Origin: Schaalia radingae
Lineage (GTDB): Bacteria; Actinomycetota; Actinomycetes; Actinomycetales; Actinomycetaceae
DNA length: 64,000 nucleotides
Direction of reading: 5' to 3'
Assembly (NCBI RefSeq): GCF_900106055.1
Contig: NZ_LT629792.1
Span: 1,302,001 to 1,366,000, forward strand
Shown here: piece after piece, positions 44,431 through 54,005 of the stretch
Layout: each line of letters opens with the position of its first letter
Numbering within the stretch: position 1 is the first letter of the stretch
Notes under the pieces: generated by a model
What the model was told of the DNA's origin: nothing
Database searches by the model: none
What the model saw: only the letters and a program-made list of their open reading frames with translations
Program-made: the position numbers and the translations under genes

Positions 44431-46268
44431 CGTGCTTCCTCCTGCTTAGCCGCAGCGGCTTGTTCTCGGCGCTGCTCAGCAAGCGATTTACGGGTGCCGA
44501 CCGCTGTGCTCCCCGATGGCGTTGATACTGACTTCGTCTTGCGCACATCAGTGCGTGCACGCGCCGCGTAGATGGCACTGGACTTTGCACCGAGGTGTTC
44601 GGGATCCAAACCGGACAGCTTGTGGCCTTCACCGAAAAATGGGATGCGGATGAGCAGCTCCATCATCGGGTGCGTGAAGAAGAAGATCACCGCAAGGTCA
44701 ACCACCGTCGTCACGCCCAATGTGAAGGCGAATCCCTGCAGGCCACCCACCGCGAGCATGTACAGCACCACGGCGGCCACGAGGTTCACCGCGTCCGAAA
44801 TCATGATGGTGCGTTTGGCCCGCTCCCATCCTTCGTCGACGGCTGCCACGAGCGGGCGACCGTCACGCACCTCGTCGCGGATGCGTTCGAAGTAGACGAT
44901 GAACGAGTCAGCGGTGACGCCAACTGCAACGATCAGGCCAACTACGCCAGGCAGTGAGAGGCGATATTCCATCAGCCATGACAGCAACGTGATGACCAGG
45001 TAGGTGATCACGCCCGCCATCAGGAGTGAACCGATCGAGATGATCGACAGGCCTCGGTACTGCCAGATCATGAACAGGACAACCAGGATCAGACCGATCA
45101 GACCGGCCCACAGACCCTTGGCCAGGTGATCGGATCCGAGCGTTGCAGAGATCTGCTGCTCGGACTGGACGGTGAAGTCCAATGGCAGTGAACCGAAGTT
45201 CAGCTGATTGGCCAGTGCCTTGGCACTGGTTGGCGTGAAATTACCGCTGATCTTGGCATGACCGTCAGTGATTGCTGCATTCATCGACGGTGAGGTAATC
45301 ACCCTATTGTCAAGGACGACTGCGAAGCGGTTACGCGTGGGATCAGAATTCTGGAAGCCGACCAGACGAGTTGACGCTTCCTTGAATGCTTCGGTACCGA
45401 CTGAGTCGAATTCGAGGCTCACAACCCACTCGCCTGTTGCCTGCCCCGTCTGGTTGTAGTCCATTGCGGCCTGGGCTGAATTCAGGTTCTCACCTTTGAC
45501 ATCGATCGGGCCAAGCAGGAATTTTTGGGTTCCGTCATCCGAGCACGTGGCATAAGGCTTGTCGGGATCACCGGGAGTGGTCTGGGTGCGTGCCTCAGTC
45601 GACATGCAGTCCAGGGTCAGGAAGTCGAACACGACCTGCTCGGTCATCCATGCCGAGTCCGAGTTGTTCTCCGGTGTGGTCGCCGGCTCGGTGCTCAGTT
45701 TCCCATCCTTATCCTGGTCGGCAGCCTGGCGGGCCTCATCCTCGGACATGGCCGTGGAGACAAGGGTTTGCGACTGCGGCTGGTCGGCTGCATCTCCAGA
45801 CTGCGCGCTGCCGGCTCCCGACTGGCCGGAATCGCCGCTTTGAGCCGCTTCCAGTTGTTGCCTGGGTGCAACTGCGGCACCGACCTGCAGCACTGGACGG
45901 AAGTCCATCTGAGAAGATGAGCGGATCAGATTCAGCGTCTCCTCTGAGGGACGGCCAGGCAGCGAGACCACAATGTTGTTCGAACCCATTGAGGTGATTT
46001 CCGATTCGGAGACACCCGAGGCGTCCACGCGGTTACGGATAATGTTGATCGCCTCAGTGATGTCCTCATCAGTAATATTGCGGTCGTCTTCGCCTGTCGT
46101 ATTCGGCGTCAGAATCAGCTGGGTTCCACCTTCGAGGTCCAGAGCCAGCTTCGGATGGAGTGTTGCACCTTGAGTTGCGCGTCCGATCAGCAGTGCTGCG
46201 ATGCCGATAGCGACCACAACAAAGAGCGCGACAAGTGTGCGCACCGGGCGACGTTTCTTATTAGCCAC
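44427..46268 (-). CDS. secD: Protein translocase subunit SecD
   Basis: 613 residues from GTG 46268. One N-terminal helix (RTLVALFVVVAIGIAALLI) is followed by a large extracytoplasmic domain (KLALDLEGGTQLIL) with a Gln/Ser-rich linker, and five C-terminal helices with VGVTADSFIVYFERIRDE. AAGGACTCC upstream supports this start; an ORF extending to 46376 overlaps yajC. Chromosomal order yajC-secD-secF is standard. Confidence 0.95.
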   Translation of the reverse strand: MANKKRRPVRTLVALFVVVAIGIAALLIGRATQGATLHPKLALDLEGGTQLILTPNTTGEDDRNITDEDITEAINIIRNRVDASGVSESEITSMGSNNIVVSLPGRPSEETLNLIRSSSQMDFRPVLQVGAAVAPRQQLEAAQSGDSGQSGAGSAQSGDAADQPQSQTLVSTAMSEDEARQAADQDKDGKLSTEPATTPENNSDSAWMTEQVVFDFLTLDCMSTEARTQTTPGDPDKPYATCSDDGTQKFLLGPIDVKGENLNSAQAAMDYNQTGQATGEWVVSLEFDSVGTEAFKEASTRLVGFQNSDPTRNRFAVVLDNRVITSPSMNAAITDGHAKISGNFTPTSAKALANQLNFGSLPLDFTVQSEQQISATLGSDHLAKGLWAGLIGLILVVLFMIWQYRGLSIISIGSLLMAGVITYLVITLLSWLMEYRLSLPGVVGLIVAVGVTADSFIVYFERIRDEVRDGRPLVAAVDEGWERAKRTIMISDAVNLVAAVVLYMLAVGGLQGFAFTLGVTTVVDLAVIFFFTHPMMELLIRIPFFGEGHKLSGLDPEHLGAKSSAIYAARARTDVRKTKSVSTPSGSTAVGTRKSLAEQRREQAAAAKQEEAR

Positions 46269-46314
46269 AGTGATGGAGTCCTTGGTCAATGAAGTCGATG
46301 AATGGATGAATGAA

Positions 46315-46794
46315 TTAGATGACGGGCGGAATATCGTCCTTGTTGCGGTTCTTGTCCCGCTTATCCTCGTCCTCAAGATCCGCTGCGAGCGTGTCGCCCT
46401 CGTTCACTGACGAGGGTGTCTCAGGTTCGATGGGATCATACCCAAGTACAGCAGGCTCATCTTCTTCCTCGGAAATGGCTTCTTCGATGTGATCAGCTGA
46501 TTCCGTGGCGAAAGGTGGCTCGCCGACTTCGCGGATGACGGAACGTTCCCAGTAAGTTTCGGTGCCGTCCGACGTTTCCAGGATGACGATGTCGCCATCC
46601 TGATCCACGTAGCGTCCCCAGAACCCTACGGCGGTCTTCACCCATGCACCGGGCACCATCTGTTCGCTGATGATCCGTTGCTGTTCTTCCTGCTGTTTCG
46701 CCATTTTCTTGCGAGCGCGTGATGAGAACCAAAACATCACAATCAGCATCAACAACAGCGGCAGCCAAAGCATTAACGAGCCGGTACCTTGCAC
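46315..46794 (-). CDS. yajC: Preprotein translocase subunit YajC
   Basis: 159 residues. One N-terminal helix (LMLWLPLLLMLIVMFWFSSRARKK) then the YajC core with MVPGAWVKTAVGFWGRYVDQDGD. The last ~70 residues are an acidic, disordered tail that is longer than in E. coli. GTG start with GAGG upstream. Accessory to SecDF. Confidence 0.93.
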   Translation of the reverse strand: MQGTGSLMLWLPLLLMLIVMFWFSSRARKKMAKQQEEQQRIISEQMVPGAWVKTAVGFWGRYVDQDGDIVILETSDGTETYWERSVIREVGEPPFATESADHIEEAISEEEDEPAVLGYDPIEPETPSSVNEGDTLAADLEDEDKRDKNRNKDDIPPVI

Positions 46795-46925
46795 GGGGAA
46801 ACCTCTTCATCCTCGACAAATCTACGTATATGACAGCACCGTGACAGTACACGGCGCCCGCTGCAGTCTACCTGTTCGTCTTCTCGATCGCGACGAACGG
46901 CGTCACTGTGCGTGCTACCTCACGT

Positions 46926-47963
46926 TTAAATCAGCGTGTCCTGATCGCTCGGAGGGGTCAGATTCAGGTGTGACCACGCTTTCGGTGTAGCTGCACGGCC
47001 GCGTGGGGTGCGAACAATGAACCCCTGCCTCATCAGGTACGGTTCAGTGACAGTTTCAACGGTTTCAGCTTCTTCGCCCACGGTGATAGCCAACGTGGAC
47101 AGCCCCACCGGCCCTCCGCCAAAGCGCACGCACAGTGCTTCGAGGACGGCGCGATCCAGTCGGTCCAGTCCCGACTGGTCCACTTCAAACAATGCCAGTG
47201 CTTCACGCGCCGATTCCAGTGTGGGTGTTCCGTCCCCATGCACCTGCGCGTAGTCAAGTACGCGGCGCAACAGACGGTTTGCGATACGTGGCGTGCCGCG
47301 TGAACGGGAGGCGATTTCATGGGCTGCCTCATCGCTGACCGACACTCCCAGTAGCCCTGCCGACCGGTTGATGACCTGAACCAGGTCCTCTGTCTCGTAG
47401 AACTCCAGGTGCCCAGTGAAGCCGAAGCGGTCGCGCAGCGGTGCAGGCAGCAGCCCGGCACGCGTGGTCGCGCCCACCACTGTAAACGGTGGCAGCGTCA
47501 GCGGAATCGACGTGGCGCCCGGACCTTTGCCAACGACCACGTCGACACGGAAGTCTTCCATCGCCAGGTAGAGCATTTCTTCAGCGGTGCGTGCCAGGCG
47601 GTGAATCTCGTCGATAAAGAGGATGTCACCTTCCTGCAGGCCAGACAGGATCGCGGCGAGGTCGCCAGCGTGCTGGATCGCAGGTCCGGAGGTCAGGCGC
47701 AGTGAGGATCCCATCTCCTGCGCAATGATCATCGCCAGGGTTGTCTTTCCCAGTCCAGGCGGTCCGGCCAGGAGCACGTGGTCGGGTGTGACAGAGCGAC
47801 CGATCGCTGCTTTCAACACCAGTTCGAGCTGTGTGCGCACGCGCGGCTGACCCACGAATTCGCTGAGGTGTTTCGGACGGAGAGCAGCTTCAGCTGCGCG
47901 CTCCAGTTCCGTCGCATCTGGCGCGACAATGCGCGGAGACAGGTCGTCGTCCATCTCATCCAC
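46926..47963 (-). CDS. ruvB: Holliday junction branch migration ATPase RuvB
   Basis: 345 residues. AAA+ motor: Walker [13 protein letters not shown], Walker B FIDEIHRL, sensor [17 protein letters not shown], and a winged C-terminal domain ([21 protein letters not shown]). Starts at GTG 47963, overlapping ruvA by eight bases, or ATG 47954. A 131-bp gap without clear signals separates it from yajC. Confidence 0.97.
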   Translation of the reverse strand: MDEMDDDLSPRIVAPDATELERAAEAALRPKHLSEFVGQPRVRTQLELVLKAAIGRSVTPDHVLLAGPPGLGKTTLAMIIAQEMGSSLRLTSGPAIQHAGDLAAILSGLQEGDILFIDEIHRLARTAEEMLYLAMEDFRVDVVVGKGPGATSIPLTLPPFTVVGATTRAGLLPAPLRDRFGFTGHLEFYETEDLVQVINRSAGLLGVSVSDEAAHEIASRSRGTPRIANRLLRRVLDYAQVHGDGTPTLESAREALALFEVDQSGLDRLDRAVLEALCVRFGGGPVGLSTLAITVGEEAETVETVTEPYLMRQGFIVRTPRGRAATPKAWSHLNLTPPSDQDTLI

Positions 47964-48549
47964 GGGTGCCTCCCAGCTTGATCAGTGATGCGCGCAGAAG
48001 GTCGGATGCCCCCATCCCCTGCCCGGCAAGTGAGTTGACTGCTTTTCGGGCAATCGCCTGTGTCCAGCCGAGCTGTACCAGTGCAGCGGTGACTTCCTCG
48101 GTCACTTCATCACTGTCGGGTTCGCTGGGTACATCTTCAGCGTGTGCAGCGGGCCCCAGCTTGTTTCCAATTTCAAGGACGATCCGATCAGCAAGTTTTG
48201 GCCCCACTCCGGGGATCTTCCTGATTTGTGCGCTGTCTTTTTGGGCGAGGGCGTCGCGCAGCTGGTCGGGTGTGAGAACTGCCAACGCCGCCAGGGCGAT
48301 GCGCGGTCCCACTCCGGAGACGGTGCGGATCACGGTGAACACGTCTTTCTCGTCACGCGTCGGGAAGCCGAACAAAGCGATCGCATCTTCCTTGACATCC
48401 ATGACGATGTGGAGCGTGACCTCATTGCCACGGATCAGGCTGTGCGCCGTTGGTGGAGTGACCTTGACGGCCCATCCAATTCCACCGTTGACCACAGTGA
48501 CTTCATCCAGGCCGATGTGCTCAACCGTTCCAGTCAGCAGTGCGATCAC
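47956..48549 (-). CDS. ruvA: Holliday junction branch migration protein RuvA
   Basis: 197 residues. OB-fold N-terminus ([17 protein letters not shown]), helix-hairpin-helix motifs ([13 protein letters not shown] and [13 protein letters not shown]) and the C-terminal domain that contacts RuvB. GTG start. In the standard ruvC-ruvA-ruvB order. Confidence 0.96.
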   Translation of the reverse strand: MIALLTGTVEHIGLDEVTVVNGGIGWAVKVTPPTAHSLIRGNEVTLHIVMDVKEDAIALFGFPTRDEKDVFTVIRTVSGVGPRIALAALAVLTPDQLRDALAQKDSAQIRKIPGVGPKLADRIVLEIGNKLGPAAHAEDVPSEPDSDEVTEEVTAALVQLGWTQAIARKAVNSLAGQGMGASDLLRASLIKLGGTRG

Positions 48550-48584
48550 CGTTATTCCCCCTCGCTACGAACATCTGTTCCATC

Positions 48585-49214
48585 TTAGCGGCGATGCCAG
48601 CGCGGATCGACCGCACCCGTGCGGTGTTGCGTCGCCTGAGCTTCTGCCCAGATCTGCTGAGCCCGTGTCATGGTGCCCTTGGAGGAGACTTTGCCTGACA
48701 GGGACACGGTAATCTGAGAATCATCCCCCGCGCCGAGCAAGCCTGAGCCTCGCCAGGCGTGACAGATTGCAATTGCAAGGGCGTCAGCCGCGTCTGCTGG
48801 CTTCGGCGGAGTATCGAGGCGGAGGATGCGAGCCACCATGTGCTGCACCTGCGCTTTCCCGGCGGTGCCAGAACCGGTGATCGCTGCTTTGACTTCTGAC
48901 GGTGTATGGACTGCCATTGGCAGACGTGCCTGCCCGACACATGACATGGCCACGCCCATCACCTGCATTGTGGTGGTTACTGACTGAAGGTTGTCCTGTG
49001 CGAAAACCCGTTCAATGGCCACCACTTCAGGCTGAAAGGTCTCAATGGTGTGCCGGATCTCCTGGGCAATGGATGCGAGGCGAAAATGGGTGGCCAGACT
49101 GGTTTTGGTTCTGGCCACGCCGACGTGAACCAGCGCCGCTGCGCGTGACGCATCAACATCCACCACTCCGATTCCGCATCGGGTGATGCCCGGGTCAATC
49201 CCCATTACGCGCAT
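48585..49214 (-). CDS. ruvC: Crossover junction endodeoxyribonuclease RuvC
   Basis: 209 residues. Resolves Holliday junctions. Catalytic acidic residues appear in GIDPGITRCG (Asp), VAIERVF (Glu) and the late PADAADALAIAICHA (two Asp). The C-terminal extension of about 30 residues is longer than in E. coli. The ATG at 49214 overlaps the end of pdxT by ten bases. Confidence 0.96.
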   Translation of the reverse strand: MRVMGIDPGITRCGIGVVDVDASRAAALVHVGVARTKTSLATHFRLASIAQEIRHTIETFQPEVVAIERVFAQDNLQSVTTTMQVMGVAMSCVGQARLPMAVHTPSEVKAAITGSGTAGKAQVQHMVARILRLDTPPKPADAADALAIAICHAWRGSGLLGAGDDSQITVSLSGKVSSKGTMTRAQQIWAEAQATQHRTGAVDPRWHRR

Positions 49215-49798
49215 TGGTCAACCATCTGCACGAAGAGAGAATGGATCCGGTTGTCTCCCCCAATTTCAGGGTGGAATGATGTCGCAAGGCAGTGCTCGTT
49301 ACGCAGTGCGACAATCGGCCCGTCAGCTTTGTTGTCGGCACGCGCCATGACGCGAACAGATTCTCCGACCGTATCGACCCATGGAGCGCGAATGAACAAT
49401 GCCCGAAATGGCGTGTCAAATCCATCCACCTCCAGGTCTTCTTCATGGGAGTCGACCTGCCGGCCAAATGCGTTACGTCTGACAGTCATGTCCATTGCGC
49501 CCAATGCGATCTGGTCGCTGCGCCCGTCAAGAATAGTGCTGGCCAGCATAATCATGCCGGCACAAGTCCCCCACATCGGCATTTTCTGATCCACAGCCCC
49601 ATGCAGCCCTTCGTCCATACCTGTGGCATGCATGAGGATAGACATGGCGGTTGACTCCCCACCGGGAATAACCAGGCCGTCGATCTGTGTCAACTGGTCA
49701 GGGTGGCGCACATACACAGCGCGGGCGCCGGATTCTTCCAGCGCCCGCACATGTTCTGAGATATCACCTTGAAGCGCGAGTACGCCTATGGTTCTCAC
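49205..49798 (-). CDS. pdxT: Pyridoxal 5'-phosphate synthase glutaminase subunit PdxT
   Basis: 198 residues from GTG 49798. Supplies ammonia to PdxS for vitamin B6 synthesis. VIPGGESTAMS and the nucleophile region MWGTCAGMIML (Cys), with FHPEI near the end (His), form the triad. The ORF is open upstream into pdxS, but this start directly follows the pdxS stop and gives the family's normal N-terminus (RTIGVLALQGD). Confidence 0.96.
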   Translation of the reverse strand: MRTIGVLALQGDISEHVRALEESGARAVYVRHPDQLTQIDGLVIPGGESTAMSILMHATGMDEGLHGAVDQKMPMWGTCAGMIMLASTILDGRSDQIALGAMDMTVRRNAFGRQVDSHEEDLEVDGFDTPFRALFIRAPWVDTVGESVRVMARADNKADGPIVALRNEHCLATSFHPEIGGDNRIHSLFVQMVDQCA

Positions 49799-49805
49799 GC
49801 TGGTG

Positions 49806-50729
49806 TCACCATCCGCGCTCAGCCAGGCGGTGATCAACCGGCAAATCGTCGACGTTGATGCCGACCATCGCTTCCCCCAGTCCGCGTGAGACTTCCGCAA
49901 TGGTGTCAGGATCGTTGTAAGCCGCTGTTGCGCGCACAATCGCGCTCGCGCGCTTAGCCGGATCACCGGACTTGAAGATACCGGATCCAACGAAGACACC
50001 CTCGGCACCCAGCTGCATCATCATCGCGGCATCCGCAGGAGTGGCGATGCCGCCGGCGGTGAACAGGACGACAGGCAGGCGGCCTTCTCGTGCCACCTCT
50101 GCGACCAGTTCATACGGTGCCTGCAGTTCTTTCGCTGCCACATACAGCTCGTCTTCTGGCAGCGACGTCAGGTGCTGAATCTGGTCACGGATCTTGCGCA
50201 TATGCGTCGTCGCGTTCGACACGTCACCGGTGCCGGCCTCGCCTTTGGAGCGGATCATGGCCGCGCCTTCACTGATGCGGCGCAGAGCCTCACCCAGGTT
50301 GGTCGCACCGCACACGAACGGCACGGTGAACTTCCACTTGTCAATGTGGTGCGAGTAGTCAGCCGGGGTCAGCACCTCGGATTCGTCAATGTAATCGACG
50401 CCGAGGGACTGGAGCACCTGCGCTTCCACGAAGTGTCCGATGCGGGCTTTGGCCATGACGGGGATGGAGACGGCGTCAATGATGCCGTCGATCAGATCCG
50501 GGTCTGACATGCGGGCCACGCCGCCCTGGGCGCGGATATCCGCGGGGACGCGTTCGAGTGCCATGACGGCCACGGCACCGGCGTCTTCAGCAACCTTCGC
50601 CTGCTCAGGGGTGACGACGTCCATAATGACGCCGCCTTTGAGCATTTGCGCCATTCCACGCTTGACGCGGTCAGTTCCGACCTGGCGTCCTTCGTCGGTG
50701 GGTGTGGCAGCAGAGGGATTTTCGCTCAT
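49806..50729 (-). CDS. pdxS: Pyridoxal 5'-phosphate synthase lyase subunit PdxS
   Basis: 307 residues. Builds PLP from ribose 5-phosphate, glyceraldehyde 3-phosphate and ammonia. Typical blocks are [41 protein letters not shown] and [37 protein letters not shown]. The ATG overlaps the yebC stop by four bases. Confidence 0.97.
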   Translation of the reverse strand: MSENPSAATPTDEGRQVGTDRVKRGMAQMLKGGVIMDVVTPEQAKVAEDAGAVAVMALERVPADIRAQGGVARMSDPDLIDGIIDAVSIPVMAKARIGHFVEAQVLQSLGVDYIDESEVLTPADYSHHIDKWKFTVPFVCGATNLGEALRRISEGAAMIRSKGEAGTGDVSNATTHMRKIRDQIQHLTSLPEDELYVAAKELQAPYELVAEVAREGRLPVVLFTAGGIATPADAAMMMQLGAEGVFVGSGIFKSGDPAKRASAIVRATAAYNDPDTIAEVSRGLGEAMVGINVDDLPVDHRLAERGW

Positions 50730-51490
50730 TCCTCCTCCTGTTCGAGTTGAGCGCGAACTTCATCGCTCAGTGACATGTTGTGGTAGACGTTCTGCACGTC
50801 ATCAGAATCTTCGAGGGCGTCCACGACACGCATAACCTTGGTGGCACCTTCAACGTCGAGTTCCACCTGTGTCGAGGCAACGAACTGCGCCTCAGCAGAG
50901 TTGTAGTCAATTCCTGCATCCTGCAGCGCGGTGCGCACCGCGACCACCTCGGTCGGCTCACAGGAAATGACGAAGACGTCTCCTTGCTGGGCGACATCTT
51001 CGGCACCTGCATCGAGTACGGCTTCCATGATGGAATCCTCATCCACACCGTCGGCCTCCGGCACCTCGACGATTCCGCGACGGGAGAAGAGGTAGGACAC
51101 CGAGCCGGGGTCAGCCAAGTTGCCACCGTAACGGGTAAATGCCAGGCGTACATCTGATGCCGCGCGGTTGCGGTTATCGGTCAGACATTCGACCAGAATC
51201 GCAACACCTGCGGGACCGTAGCCTTCGTACATGATGGTTTCGTACTCAGCGCCACCGGCTTCTGCACCGGAGCCACGCTTGACAGCGCGATCAATGTTGT
51301 CGGCCGGAACGGAGTTCTTCTTCGCCTTCTGGATGGCGTCATACAGCGTGGGATTACCTGCGGGATCTCCTCCACCTGTGCGGGCTGCCACCTCAATGTT
51401 CTTGACGAGCCTGGCGAAGAGTTTTCCACGCTTGGCGTCGATGGCTGCTTTCTTATGCTTTGTGGTTGCCCACTTGGAGTGTCCGGACAT
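50726..51490 (-). CDS. yebC: YebC/PmpR-family transcriptional regulator
   Basis: 254 residues. Starts [25 protein letters not shown] with [20 protein letters not shown] sequence, the [20 protein letters not shown] block and the acidic C-terminal. Homologues act in transcription regulation or, as more recently described, in translation at proline stretches. AAGGGGAG upstream of the ATG. Heads the operon with pdxST and ruvCAB. Confidence 0.95.
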   Translation of the reverse strand: MSGHSKWATTKHKKAAIDAKRGKLFARLVKNIEVAARTGGGDPAGNPTLYDAIQKAKKNSVPADNIDRAVKRGSGAEAGGAEYETIMYEGYGPAGVAILVECLTDNRNRAASDVRLAFTRYGGNLADPGSVSYLFSRRGIVEVPEADGVDEDSIMEAVLDAGAEDVAQQGDVFVISCEPTEVVAVRTALQDAGIDYNSAEAQFVASTQVELDVEGATKVMRVVDALEDSDDVQNVYHNMSLSDEVRAQLEQEEE

Positions 51491-51603
51491 GAATTCTCCC
51501 CTTGGGTATGGTCTAGTACGCGTATAGTGTAGCGCCCTGATCCCAGTACGGGCGCCTAGTGCACAGTATGAGAACCGTTGAGGTAAGTGTTTTCACACTT
51601 TCG

Positions 51604-52098
51604 TCACGCTGGTTCGCGAAAAACTTCCATTTCGCACGAGTTCTCGGCCAGCTGCGACCAATTGCCCTCGAAAGTGAGGACGACGGCGGTACCCGTGGGA
51701 ACACCCCAACGGACTTTTTCCTTACAGGATCGGCGTGCCCCCAGCGATGCCGCCATTGCTGAAATAGCTGGCTCGTGGCCGACCATCATGACTGAGGTGA
51801 CTGACGCGGGCAGGCTCCGCGCCTTGTCGAGCAGACTGTCAGCGCCGGCCAGATACAGTTCGTCATCAACTGAGGTGGTGCGCACCTCGATCGACGTGTG
51901 GAGCTGCGCCGCCGTTTCCTGTGTACGCACGGCGGGCGATGTCAGTGACAGATCAACGTGGTCAATCAGGCGTGAGACTCGTCGTCCCAGTCGCCGAGCC
52001 TGCTCAACACCTTCTGGAGTCAGCGGCCTTTGACGGTCACCGGAGCTGCTCGAACCGGCAGCAGCGTGACGTACCAGGATAAGCGTTCGTGTCGTCAT
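51604..52098 (-). CDS. SixA-like phosphohistidine phosphatase
   Basis: 164 residues from ATG 52098. Histidine phosphatase superfamily: LILVRHAAAGS (catalytic RHA), and the later VGHEPAISAMA with the second His. Small SixA-type size. Could dephosphorylate phosphohistidine or act as another small-molecule phosphatase. Divergent from the small Cys-rich protein. Confidence 0.85.
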   Translation of the reverse strand: MTTRTLILVRHAAAGSSSSGDRQRPLTPEGVEQARRLGRRVSRLIDHVDLSLTSPAVRTQETAAQLHTSIEVRTTSVDDELYLAGADSLLDKARSLPASVTSVMMVGHEPAISAMAASLGARRSCKEKVRWGVPTGTAVVLTFEGNWSQLAENSCEMEVFREPA

Positions 52099-52133
52099 AG
52101 TATCTACAATAGCGAGGATCGAGGAGGGATTGG

Positions 52134-52349
52134 ATGGCACTGGCACCCGGGCCAGAGGATTTGGCGTGTTCAGCACGCGGATGCAGCCGTACGGCTGAGG
52201 TTGCGATCATCTGGTCAAATCCGGCCATTCACACTGGCCGATCCAAGACATGGCTGGCGTGTCGTGATCATCGCGACTCGCTCCAGCAATACCTGGCCTA
52301 CCGCGATTTTCCCATCCGTGTCGTCCCAATTAACGAGGTCGACTCTTAG
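52134..52349 (+). CDS. Small conserved Cys-rich protein, possible zinc ribbon
   Basis: 71 residues. Cysteines at 12, 17 and 43 and a His at 46 suggest a C-x4-C...C-x2-H metal site. The core reads WSNPAIHTGRSKTWLACRDH, followed by a hydrophobic FPIRVVPI tail. A GAGGAGGGATTGG ribosome site precedes the ATG. Proteins of this size and pattern occur throughout actinobacteria; some are misnamed as acetone carboxylase. Between sixA (divergent) and the convergent ABC-F gene. Confidence 0.7.
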   Translation: MALAPGPEDLACSARGCSRTAEVAIIWSNPAIHTGRSKTWLACRDHRDSLQQYLAYRDFPIRVVPINEVDS

Positions 52350-52375
52350 CGTCCGACCACGTTAACCTGCAGTTT

Positions 52376-53986
52376 CTAGGTAAGTGTGACTAGGTCCAGG
52401 TACGACTCATCCCACAGATCCTCATCGGCGTCAGGCAGCACCAGCACGCGGTCCGGGTTGAGCGCCTCGACCGCGCCGGGATCGTGCGTGACCAGGACGA
52501 CGGCGCCCTCATAGGTGCGCAGCGCGTTGAGAATCTCCTCGCGAGAGGCTGGATCAAGGTTGTTCGTCGGCTCATCCAACAGCAGCACATTTGCTGCAGA
52601 GACGACCAGCGTCGCAAGGGCCAGGCGCGTCTTCTCTCCGCCGGATAGTACGCGCGCCGGCTTATCGATGTCGTCCTCGCCAAACAGGAACTGCCCCAGC
52701 ACGTTGCGAACGTGCGTGGTGTCCAGGTCAGGAGCTGCGTGCGCCATGTTGTCATACACTGTGGCGTCCATGTCCAGGAAGTCGTGTTCCTGGGCGTAGT
52801 AGCCAAGTTTGAGGCCATGCCCACTGATGACTTGCCCCAGATCAGGCTCTTCCACGCCGGCCAGCAGGCGCAGCAGCGTCGTCTTACCAGCACCGTTCAG
52901 ACCCAGGATCACCACACGCGAGCCGCGGTCAATTGCCAGATCCACACCAGTGAAAACTTCCAACGAGCCGTAGGATTTCGACAGGCCCTCTCCTGACAGT
53001 GGCACGCGTCCGCATGGCGCAGGTTCGGGGAAACGCAAACGCGCAACCTTTTCATGCTGGATTTCCTGACCAGCCTGCTCAACCAGTTCATCGGCGCGGC
53101 GCAGCATCTGCTGTGCCGCAACAGCCTTCGTTGCCTTCGCGCGCATCTTTTCGCCCTGCGCACGCAGCTGTTCAGCTTTCTTGAGCGCGTTGGCGCGTTC
53201 GCGGCGGTGACGGCGTTCATCCTCGTCGCGTTGACGCAGGTAGGCAGACCATCCGAGGTGGTAGACATCCAGTGCCGTGCGGTTCGCGTCCAGATAGAAC
53301 ACGGAGTTGACCGTGTCATCCAGCAATTTGACGTCGTGGCTGATCACCATGAATCCGCCGGAGTATGCGCGCAGCCAATCGCGCAGCCACAGGATTGAAT
53401 CGTGATCAAGGTGGTTGGTCGGCTCATCCAGCAGCAAAATATCAGCCTCTGAGAAAAGCACCCGAGCCAGTTCGACGCGGCGTCGCTGACCACCGGACAA
53501 CGTGTCGAGGCTTTGCTCCAACACGCGATCGTCTAATCCCAGTGAATGAGCGATCTGCGATGCCTGAGCATTGGCAGCCCACCCTCCGGCATTCGTGAAA
53601 CGCTGGTCGAGCTTGACGTAACGCTCCATCGCCCGCTGTTGGCGCTCCCCTTCCAGGGTGGACATTTCATGCTCAGCTTTGCGGATCTTCTCTATGAGGG
53701 TGTCGATACCTCGAACGGAGATGATGCGCTCACGCCCCGTCATCTTCTGGTCGCCAATATGGGTGTCCTGTGCCAGGTATCCGATGGTGCCGCTGCGACG
53801 CACGTGCCCAGTAAACTCAGCGGCACCGTGATCGCTCTCCCCTGCTAAGAGGCGCATCATAGTGGTCTTGCCGGCACCGTTTCTGCCAACCAAACCGATA
53901 CGCATCCCGCGGTCAATCCTGAAGGTGGCGTTCGAGATCAGTACGCGTGCACCGATCCGAAGCGAAAAGTCCTGCACAGAAATCAC
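52376..53986 (-). CDS. ABC-F family ATPase
   Basis: 536 residues, no membrane helices. Two ABC domains: first Walker A GLVGRNGAGKTTMM with signature LSGGQRRRVEL and LLLDEPTNHLD, second Walker A ILGLNGAGKTTLL with signature LSGGEKTRLAL and LLLDEPTNNLD. The linker is a charged coiled coil (RRHRRERANALKKAEQLR). ABC-F proteins act on the ribosome; some give antibiotic protection. The length and neutral linker point to a housekeeping type. GTG start at 53986. Confidence 0.92.
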   Translation of the reverse strand: MISVQDFSLRIGARVLISNATFRIDRGMRIGLVGRNGAGKTTMMRLLAGESDHGAAEFTGHVRRSGTIGYLAQDTHIGDQKMTGRERIISVRGIDTLIEKIRKAEHEMSTLEGERQQRAMERYVKLDQRFTNAGGWAANAQASQIAHSLGLDDRVLEQSLDTLSGGQRRRVELARVLFSEADILLLDEPTNHLDHDSILWLRDWLRAYSGGFMVISHDVKLLDDTVNSVFYLDANRTALDVYHLGWSAYLRQRDEDERRHRRERANALKKAEQLRAQGEKMRAKATKAVAAQQMLRRADELVEQAGQEIQHEKVARLRFPEPAPCGRVPLSGEGLSKSYGSLEVFTGVDLAIDRGSRVVILGLNGAGKTTLLRLLAGVEEPDLGQVISGHGLKLGYYAQEHDFLDMDATVYDNMAHAAPDLDTTHVRNVLGQFLFGEDDIDKPARVLSGGEKTRLALATLVVSAANVLLLDEPTNNLDPASREEILNALRTYEGAVVLVTHDPGAVEALNPDRVLVLPDADEDLWDESYLDLVTLT

Positions 53987-54005
53987 CTATCGAGTCTAAG
54001 CGGTG

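Noticed and set aside
52376..53986. Antibiotic resistance ABC-F
   Set aside because: No resistance-type signature can be read by eye and the context is housekeeping, so resistance is not claimed.
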